Below, piece by piece: positions 15,246-20,534 of a stretch of DNA of 20,534 nucleotides. The notes under the pieces are model-generated. The model had not been told where the DNA came from, did no database searches, and saw only the letters and a program-made list of their open reading frames with translations. How positions within the stretch are numbered: the first letter of the stretch is position 1; each line of letters starts with the position of its first letter. The stretch spans positions 408 to 20,941 of the forward strand of contig DHNJ01000237.1 of the NCBI GenBank assembly GCA_002409445.1, given 5' to 3'. The stretch is from Armatimonadetes bacterium UBA5419 (lineage in GTDB: Bacteria > Armatimonadota > UBA10988). Position numbers and translations under genes: made by a program.

Positions 15246-18049
15246 CACTGGGTCGCGATCCGCAGGGTCAGCAACTGCGCCGGCCGCAGATCGAGGCTGA
15301 CCGTGCCGTCCGTGACCGCCACTGGCTCGCCGCTGACCGCCTCGGTCACCGCGCCGCCTGCCGGCAGCGTGACCCGCACGCCGGCCGCCGGGTGCAGGCT
15401 GGTGTTGACCACCGCCAGCCACGTGCCGTGATCCGCCGTGGCGATCTGCCGCACGATGACCTCCGTGTCGTCCGCCGCGCCCGCCAGCCGCTCGCTCGGC
15501 AGCGCCGGTAGCGCCAGGAAGTTGGCGTTGAAGTCGCGCACGTATTGCGGGAAGCCGCGGCCGTAGTTAATGCCGCGCAGGTAGCCCAGGTTGGTCGGGT
15601 CGCCGTTGGCCACGGCCACGGCCTCGGCCAACATGCAGTACGGCCCCGCCAACTCGAAGTCGCAGACGAAGTAGTCGAGCAGTTCGGCGTCCGCCGCGTC
15701 GTTCATCATGTGCTCGTTCAGCGCATTGTGGCGCACAAGCGTCAGGCCGGCCGGGCTGCGGAAGAGGTCCATCGTCCGCGGGTCGGAGACGGTGTAGAGC
15801 CGGTTGAAGGCGTGGCTCATCATCACCCCCGGCGTCGCCTGGTAGTTCTGCGGGTCGTCCGCCGGCCGCGCGTGGTGCACCTCCCAGTCGCCCCAGTTCT
15901 TACCCGTCGCGGTCAGACCGGCCAGGTACAAGCCCTGCTCGGCGACCTCGGTCGGTGTGTTGATCACGTAGTCGCGGCCCTGCGGCTTGTGCGGCGGCGC
16001 GGTCAGTAGCGGGGTCCAAAGGTCCGGCCGGTCGGTGATCAGCCGCGGCTCCCAGCCCTCCATGCTGACCCCTGGCTCGCCCGGCTCGCCGGTCCAGAGG
16101 ACGAAGGCATCGCTCAGCCCGCGCGCCGCCAACGCGTCGCGCACGCCGACCAGAAACTCCTGCCGCTTACCCTCCCACCAGCGCAGGTAGCGGTCGTACA
16201 ACGCCGCGTCGGCCTGCAGCTGCTCGCGGGTCACCGCGGTGCCGTCGTTGGCCTCGGCGGCGAAGCGCGCCCGCGTCGTGTCGCCGAAGCCGACGGGCAA
16301 CTGCGAGCGCGGCCGCAGCCAGACACCGGCGAACTTGGCCTCGTCCTGGAAGGCGAAGACCGTGCAATCGAGCATCTTGACGAAGTCGACCAGCGTCTCC
16401 GGGTCGGTCACGTCGGCGTTCGCGTTCTCGATCCAGCCGATGTGCGTATACGCGTCGTCCCGTGTCAGCGGCTTGGCTCGCCGCTGGTAGCCGAGGCTGT
16501 CGTCGCCGCGGCTGCCCGCATACTCGTAGTACGGCAGGATCTCGAAGCCCGCCGCACTCATCACGCCGACGATCTCGGCCCACAGCCCCTTCATCCGCCC
16601 GTCATGGTGCACCCAAGCATTGCCACCGTGCAGCGCCGAGTCCCAATGCTGGCAGGCGCCGAACTCCAGCAGGTCCTTGCTGTAGGTGTTGAAGCCGAGG
16701 AACCTCATCAGGTCGGCCTTGTTGCGGTACCAGTCGATCACATTGACCAGCCCGCGGTTGCCCTCCTCGGCGCCCTCGATCGTCCCGTCGGCCATCTCCT
16801 CGCGCCAGAACACGCGCCGGTGCGGCACGCCCTCGGGCAGCGTGGCCAGCGGCTGGGCCAACTGGTCGGCATCGATCACCTCGTACAAGGCGATCCGCGC
16901 GACGGCCGGGCCCTCGCTAAACGGGTCCTGCTCGGCGCCGAACGTGCCGATGGTCAGGTCGAAGCCGTCCTCGGCGGTCAGGTCGCGCGGCGGCGCGCCG
17001 CGGCGCAGGCCCAGCGTCGGGAACCGGTCGTGCAGCCGGAAGTAGTGCGTCCACTGCCGCCACTCGCCGCTCAGCGGCAGGTCGAGCGACTCGCAGAGGC
17101 TGTCGACGTACTTCGCGTGCAGCGCGTCGCCAACGGCCAGGCCGGTCGAGAAGCCCAGCGCGGTCTCGTTGCCCGTGTTGATGACCACCGCCGAACGCGA
17201 CACGTCCTCCGGGTAGTCGACGACGACGACATAGGCGCCGCCCGGCCGCAGCAGCTTGTTCGCGCCGAGCCGGTAGCTGATGTAGTTGGCCGCGCCGGGC
17301 AGCGGGGTGACCACGCGCGCCTCGCGGCCGAGGATGGTCGTCACCTCGCTGGTGCCCTCGGGGGCGTGGCGGAACTGGTGCGCGGCGCCGTCGCCGGCGC
17401 AGTCCACCTCGTCGACCAGCGACAGGCGGCCGAACGGCTCGAGCTCGATGATCGGTCGGCGCAAGGCTTCCTCCCGCGCCGCAGCGAGGATCGCCTGGCG
17501 CTCCGCCTCGGCCGCGGCGGCCGCGGCCTGGCGCTCGGTCTCCGCCGTCCAGCCGGCGGCCGACCAGACGTCCAGCGCGATCTCCGCGACGATCGCCGCC
17601 GCGTCCTGCCATTCGAGCCGCACGTACCGGCTCGCCGTGTCCAGCGCGATGCTGCGCCAACCCTGCCAGCCGTCGGTGCGCAGGGTCTTCGGCTCGCCCC
17701 ACGCGCCGGGGCTGCCGGTCTGCACGGTCAGGTCGCCGACATTGAAGGTGTCGAAGAACCACAGCGTGGCCAGCGGCAGCTCGGCGCCGAGGTCAACCAC
17801 GCACTCGGCGGGGTACTGCTCCGCGCGGCCGGGCAGCTGCGGATGGCTCTCGGGCTGGCCCGTCGGCGGGTCACCGAGGTCCTGCTGCTCGTCGACCAGC
17901 GGGGCGAAGTCCGCCCCCTCGACGCTCCAGGAGAGCATCGCCGGCTGCAGCTGCAGGCGGTACTGGCCCGGCGGCGTGGCGCGCAGTTGCGCGGAGCCGG
18001 CCAGCACGAGGCCAACCAGGACGGCTATCGACAAGGCGCGCCAGTTCAT
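15245..18049 (-). CDS. Large secreted glycoside-hydrolase-like protein
   Basis: This 934-residue exported protein probably acts on a carbohydrate. A signal peptide (MNWRALSIAVLVGLVLAGSA) is followed by a discoidin-like beta-sandwich (about 80-162: ECVVDLGAELPLATLWFFD, then SRYVRLEWQD), an Ala/Glu-rich helical spacer (168-198), and a second beta-rich domain (about 200-395). The central part (about 410-830) resembles a (beta/alpha)8 hydrolase: ADLMRFLGFNTYSKDL, FEILPYYEYAGSRGDD, DCTVFAFQDEAKFAG and FVLWTGEPGEPG. Acidic residues in the last two strands (Asp569/Glu570; Glu655/Glu658) are candidate catalytic groups. A C-terminal beta-sandwich (about 860-934) ends the protein. I cannot place it in a named GH family. 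It overlaps the MFS stop by one base (TGATG at 18049) and the next gene's start by one base (15245), so it is translationally linked on both sides. The MFS partner suggests uptake of the released sugar. Confidence 0.85.
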   Translation of the reverse strand: MNWRALSIAVLVGLVLAGSAQLRATPPGQYRLQLQPAMLSWSVEGADFAPLVDEQQDLGDPPTGQPESHPQLPGRAEQYPAECVVDLGAELPLATLWFFDTFNVGDLTVQTGSPGAWGEPKTLRTDGWQGWRSIALDTASRYVRLEWQDAAAIVAEIALDVWSAAGWTAETERQAAAAAAEAERQAILAAAREEALRRPIIELEPFGRLSLVDEVDCAGDGAAHQFRHAPEGTSEVTTILGREARVVTPLPGAANYISYRLGANKLLRPGGAYVVVVDYPEDVSRSAVVINTGNETALGFSTGLAVGDALHAKYVDSLCESLDLPLSGEWRQWTHYFRLHDRFPTLGLRRGAPPRDLTAEDGFDLTIGTFGAEQDPFSEGPAVARIALYEVIDADQLAQPLATLPEGVPHRRVFWREEMADGTIEGAEEGNRGLVNVIDWYRNKADLMRFLGFNTYSKDLLEFGACQHWDSALHGGNAWVHHDGRMKGLWAEIVGVMSAAGFEILPYYEYAGSRGDDSLGYQRRAKPLTRDDAYTHIGWIENANADVTDPETLVDFVKMLDCTVFAFQDEAKFAGVWLRPRSQLPVGFGDTTRARFAAEANDGTAVTREQLQADAALYDRYLRWWEGKRQEFLVGVRDALAARGLSDAFVLWTGEPGEPGVSMEGWEPRLITDRPDLWTPLLTAPPHKPQGRDYVINTPTEVAEQGLYLAGLTATGKNWGDWEVHHARPADDPQNYQATPGVMMSHAFNRLYTVSDPRTMDLFRSPAGLTLVRHNALNEHMMNDAADAELLDYFVCDFELAGPYCMLAEAVAVANGDPTNLGYLRGINYGRGFPQYVRDFNANFLALPALPSERLAGAADDTEVIVRQIATADHGTWLAVVNTSLHPAAGVRVTLPAGGAVTEAVSGEPVAVTDGTVSLDLRPAQLLTLRIATQ

Positions 18050-19362
18050 CACCTTCTCCGCGACAACGCGGTCTGCCGCGGGTCGCCCAGCTGAAGAGTA
18101 CCAAGAAACGCCACCAGACTGAACCCGACACCGGCCCAGAAGACCAACGCGTAGCCCCAGACCATCAGCGCCGCACCAATCGCCAACGGGGCAAGGATTT
18201 GCACCGGCGCGGCCGCGGTATTGATCGCCGCGACATAAACCGGCACGCGGTCGTCGGGCGCGAGGTCGTACTGGTAGTTGATCCCGCCGTTGCCCATGCC
18301 CACCAGGCTGACCTCGCCGATCATGTTGACCAGCAGCAGCCAGCCGAGCAGCCAGCCAGCGCCGATGCGACCGACCAGCAGCGGCGTGAGCGCCAGGCCG
18401 ATCGCCGAGACCAGCAGCCACAGGGTCGAGGAGCGGATGACCTGGTGGTTGCCCCGTCGGTCGCCCATCGAGCCCCAAAACAGGTTGGAAATGCTGCTGG
18501 CGATCACGCTGGTTGTCACGATGTAGCCGACCACCGCGCCGGACATGCCCAGTTCCTTCAGCGCATAGGGGATCAGGAATGCGGCGGGCGTCCAGGCCAG
18601 CGGCGAGAGGTTGCGATAGAGGATGTAGTATCGAGCATTGCGGTCGGCGAGCATCATCCGCCAGGCGTTGCCCAGGTAGCGGCGCAGCGGTGGCGGCGCC
18701 TCGAGCTGGTGGCGTAGGGCCGGCTCGTGGACCCGCATGAACATGAACTGCGCGGCGACCAGGAAGACGAAGGCGATGCCAAACAGCAGCAGGTAGTTGA
18801 ACGGGAAGGCCAGCGGGGGTGGATCACGGAGCGCCCAGGAAATCAGGACGCCGATGGCCAGGGCCAGCACGCCGCCGATCGCCACGCGGAAGCCGAACAG
18901 CCGCCCGCGCCGCCGCGGCAGGATCGTCCGCGCGACCACGTCGCCGAAGGCCGGGATGCCCATCGCGTCGCCCAGGCCAAACGCGCCGTAGGTGACGACG
19001 AACAGCAGCGCCAGGAGCAGCGGGTTGCCCGCCAGCAAGAACACTGATAGCAGCAGCGCGAGCTGTGACATCCACTTGATGCGCGCGCCCAACGCGTAAT
19101 ACGGCATGCGCTGCGGCGCGGTCTCCATGCGGTAGCTGTAGTACAGCGTCGGCACCGCGGCGAACAGCACCGGCGCGGCTAGCGCCAGGCCGACCACCCA
19201 CTCCTGGCCGGTTAGCTCAGTGAGGAACGCGGCGATGACCCGCTTGGGGTTGAAAACCTCGAAGTAAAGCCGAAAAAGGACGCCGTTACCGACAATCAGC
19301 CAGAAGTCGCGGAACTCGGGCGAGAAGGCCCGACGCACTCGCGGACTCATGCCGCGTAGCAT
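18049..19362 (-). CDS. MFS transporter
   Basis: This is a major facilitator superfamily permease with about twelve membrane helices (for example FWLIVGNGVLFRLYF, VVGLALAAPVLFAAVPTLYY, YLLLFGIAFVFLVAAQFMFM, VVGYIVTTSVIASSISNLF). The loop after helix 8, WGSMGDRRGNH, is the second-half copy of MFS motif A; the first-half loop is degenerate. I choose the ATG at 19362 (437 residues) because GGAG lies six bases upstream and because the promoter's -10 is at 19414-19419. The first in-frame ATG at 19404 would lie only about 10 bases from that box, have no Shine-Dalgarno and add 14 residues. It is the first gene of the five-gene operon and overlaps the secreted hydrolase-like gene by one base. The substrate is inferred to be a sugar or oligosaccharide from that partner, not from the sequence itself. 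Confidence 0.88.
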   Translation of the reverse strand: MLRGMSPRVRRAFSPEFRDFWLIVGNGVLFRLYFEVFNPKRVIAAFLTELTGQEWVVGLALAAPVLFAAVPTLYYSYRMETAPQRMPYYALGARIKWMSQLALLLSVFLLAGNPLLLALLFVVTYGAFGLGDAMGIPAFGDVVARTILPRRRGRLFGFRVAIGGVLALAIGVLISWALRDPPPLAFPFNYLLLFGIAFVFLVAAQFMFMRVHEPALRHQLEAPPPLRRYLGNAWRMMLADRNARYYILYRNLSPLAWTPAAFLIPYALKELGMSGAVVGYIVTTSVIASSISNLFWGSMGDRRGNHQVIRSSTLWLLVSAIGLALTPLLVGRIGAGWLLGWLLLVNMIGEVSLVGMGNGGINYQYDLAPDDRVPVYVAAINTAAAPVQILAPLAIGAALMVWGYALVFWAGVGFSLVAFLGTLQLGDPRQTALSRRR

Positions 19363-19413
19363 CCACAACTCCGCCATGTCCGCCGTCCGCTCCGCCACCC
19401 CCATTAAGCGCTA

Positions 19414-19441
19414 ACTGTACGCCGCCCAGGCGTGGGGTCAA
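19414..19441 (-). promoter_or_regulatory. Sigma-70-type promoter for the MFS-hydrolase-Ktr operon
   Basis: On the minus strand TTGACC (19436-19441, five of six) is followed after 16 bp by TACAGT (19414-19419, four of six). Initiation would fall near 19406-19408, giving about a 45-base leader to the ATG at 19362. This is the best promoter match in the window. Confidence 0.55.
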
Positions 19442-19537
19442 GGGGCTTCGCCCTCCGCGCCCGCCGCGCGCCAACCGACTGCCCCAGCGGCAGGACTCGC
19501 CCGCCCTGGCGCCAACGATCACCGCCGGAGTTGCGCC
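19442..19537. promoter_or_regulatory. Divergent intergenic control region with dyad and direct repeats
   Basis: Between the MFS promoter and the rightward carbohydrate-binding gene, GCGCCAAC occurs twice in direct orientation (19468-19475 and 19509-19516), 41 bp apart, about four helical turns. Between them lies a 5-bp dyad CTGCC/GGCAG (19479-19493). This arrangement could bind one regulator serving both divergent genes, but no clear rightward -35/-10 pair is visible. Confidence 0.3.
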
Positions 19538-20534
19538 GTGCCCGTCCGCTGGCCTCTGCTCACCCTTGCCGCCCTGGCCCTCGCCGGCCTCGGCCCCGAC
19601 GCCGCGGCCCAAGGCGGGCTCAGTGTCGAGATCGAGCCGACCACGACCGCGATCAACCTCGCACCCAACGGCTCCTTCGAGAACCTGGGCGCCGACGGCC
19701 GGCCCACCGGCTGGCAGTTCAACGCCCGGCAGACCGACGCCACGCTGACGGTCATCTCGCCCGGCGCCACGGGCCAGCACGCCGTGCGCCTGACCAACTC
19801 GACGTTGCAGGCGCCGCACGTCTACGGCAGCCTCGTCGCCGGCGAGATCACCGTTCAGCCGCACACCGCCTACACGCTGTCCTGCCGCGTGCGCTCCGGC
19901 GCCAAGGTCGGCGCCGCCTGGATTGGCGGCGGTCAGGGCTGGAACTGGCGCCTGAGCTTCCCGGCGACGAACGGCGAATGGCGCCGCATCCACCAGAGCT
20001 GGGTCACCGGCGACGAGACCACCATCCCCTTGCTCCTGGTCACCGAGGCGCCGACCGATCCAATCGACATCGACGATGTGCAGCTCGAAGCCGGCAGCCA
20101 GCCCTCCCCCTTCATCGCCCCCGGCCTCGACCGCCAGCCCTCGCTCCTCCTCGACCCGCCCGCGCGCACCGCCGCCGACGACGGGACACTCGTCGCCGCC
20201 AGCTGGAACCCGCAGGCCTACCCCGCCGGCGAGTGGGTCTTTGGCGCCGGCGACCTGCTGCTCGAAGGTCTGCTCAGCCTGCCCCAACGCGCCGCCGAGG
20301 CGCAGCTGCATATCACCATCGAGACCCCGGGCGGCGTCGGGCCAACCTGGCAGAGTGCCGTCGGCCTGCCCAGCCAGGGGCGGGTGCGCGTCCGCCTCGC
20401 GCTGCCCGCACCGGCCCCCGACCGCGTGACCGTCGTCGCCCGCGCGCTCGCCGGCGGCACCGAACTGGCCCGCGAGCGCCGCTCCGTGCGCATCGTCACC
20501 CCGGCGCAGGTCGAGGCGCTGCTCGCCGACGTCG
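19538..20534 (+). CDS. Secreted carbohydrate-binding (CBM4/9-like) protein, cut at window end
   Basis: An uninterrupted frame of 332 codons starts at GTG 19538, with GGAG seven bases upstream, and runs off the right edge. A signal peptide (MPVRWPLLTLAALALAGLG, cleavage near DAAAQ) precedes a jelly-roll domain with CBM4/9 hallmarks: the entry motif NGSFENLGADGRPTGW (about 44-59), the strand YTLSCRVRSG, GEWRRIHQSWVTGDE, and the closing DIDDVQLEAGSQPSPF (about 177-192). A second beta-rich segment follows (about 200-320: GEWVFGAGDLLLEGLLSL, then VTVVARALAGGTELARERRS). A catalytic or anchoring domain may lie beyond the edge. Signal peptide and gene are divergent from the MFS/hydrolase operon, so both probably serve polysaccharide use. 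The dense GC third-position codons match its neighbours. Function beyond glycan binding is unknown. Confidence 0.85.
   Translation, partial: MPVRWPLLTLAALALAGLGPDAAAQGGLSVEIEPTTTAINLAPNGSFENLGADGRPTGWQFNARQTDATLTVISPGATGQHAVRLTNSTLQAPHVYGSLVAGEITVQPHTAYTLSCRVRSGAKVGAAWIGGGQGWNWRLSFPATNGEWRRIHQSWVTGDETTIPLLLVTEAPTDPIDIDDVQLEAGSQPSPFIAPGLDRQPSLLLDPPARTAADDGTLVAASWNPQAYPAGEWVFGAGDLLLEGLLSLPQRAAEAQLHITIETPGGVGPTWQSAVGLPSQGRVRVRLALPAPAPDRVTVVARALAGGTELARERRSVRIVTPAQVEALLADV

Noticed and set aside
16442..18094. 550-codon plus-strand frame opposite the secreted hydrolase-like gene
   Set aside because: No signal, domain or ribosome site; the minus-strand frame has a signal peptide and stop/start overlaps with both neighbours.
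18050..18478. N-terminal extension (143 codons) of the secreted hydrolase-like frame
   Set aside because: It overlaps the MFS gene out of frame; the internal ATG at 18049 begins a clean signal peptide.
19286..20311. 341-codon minus-strand frame at the right end
   Set aside because: It overlaps the MFS start and the promoter and lies opposite a plus-strand gene with signal peptide, ribosome site and CBM4/9 motifs.

Overview
This is a GC-rich bacterial segment with compact gene packing, leaderward CRISPR polarity and a strong share of secreted and transport proteins. No rRNA, tRNA or other lineage marker is present, so the host cannot be named. High GC, a CRISPR-associated reverse transcriptase, an NrtC-type ATPase with an AAA-associated C-terminal domain, and large secreted glycosidase-like proteins would all fit environmental phyla such as Chloroflexota or Armatimonadota, but that is only inference.

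Region 1 (1-4595) is a CRISPR locus. A 37-bp-repeat array with 24 spacers runs off the left edge. Its repeat reads ...ATTGAAAC on the minus strand, so crRNAs are transcribed leftward and the leader is the 341-bp stretch 1768-2108. To its right lies a leftward operon cas2 - reverse transcriptase - cas1. The RT is a stand-alone protein between cas2 and cas1, not fused to Cas1. No effector gene (cas10, cmr/csm, cascade) and no cas6 is in the window. The module is therefore an RT-linked adaptation cassette that could take spacers from RNA. The leader carries five TGGCAC/GTGCCA elements, one forming a hairpin exactly at the leader-repeat junction, and two perfect TTGACA boxes pointing at the array.

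Region 2 (4798-8243) holds a secreted S9 (DPP-IV-like) peptidase on the minus strand and a divergent 303-residue protein of uncertain, possibly papain-like fold.

Region 3 (8250-11336) is a two-gene ABC importer: an ATPase with an AAA-associated C-terminal domain and a double-length permease of the nitrate/sulfonate class, without a binding protein. Its 5' leader can fold over the ribosome binding site.

Region 4 (11627-19404) is a leftward operon: MFS transporter, a 934-residue secreted glycoside-hydrolase-like protein, two tandem KtrB/TrkH potassium channels, and one KtrA/TrkA regulatory subunit. The first two junctions share the same one-base TGATG stop/start overlap, so a carbohydrate module and a potassium module are translationally linked. 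A good sigma-70-type promoter lies just upstream.

Region 5 (19538-end) is a rightward gene for a secreted carbohydrate-binding (CBM4/9-like) protein, cut by the window edge and divergent from the MFS operon.
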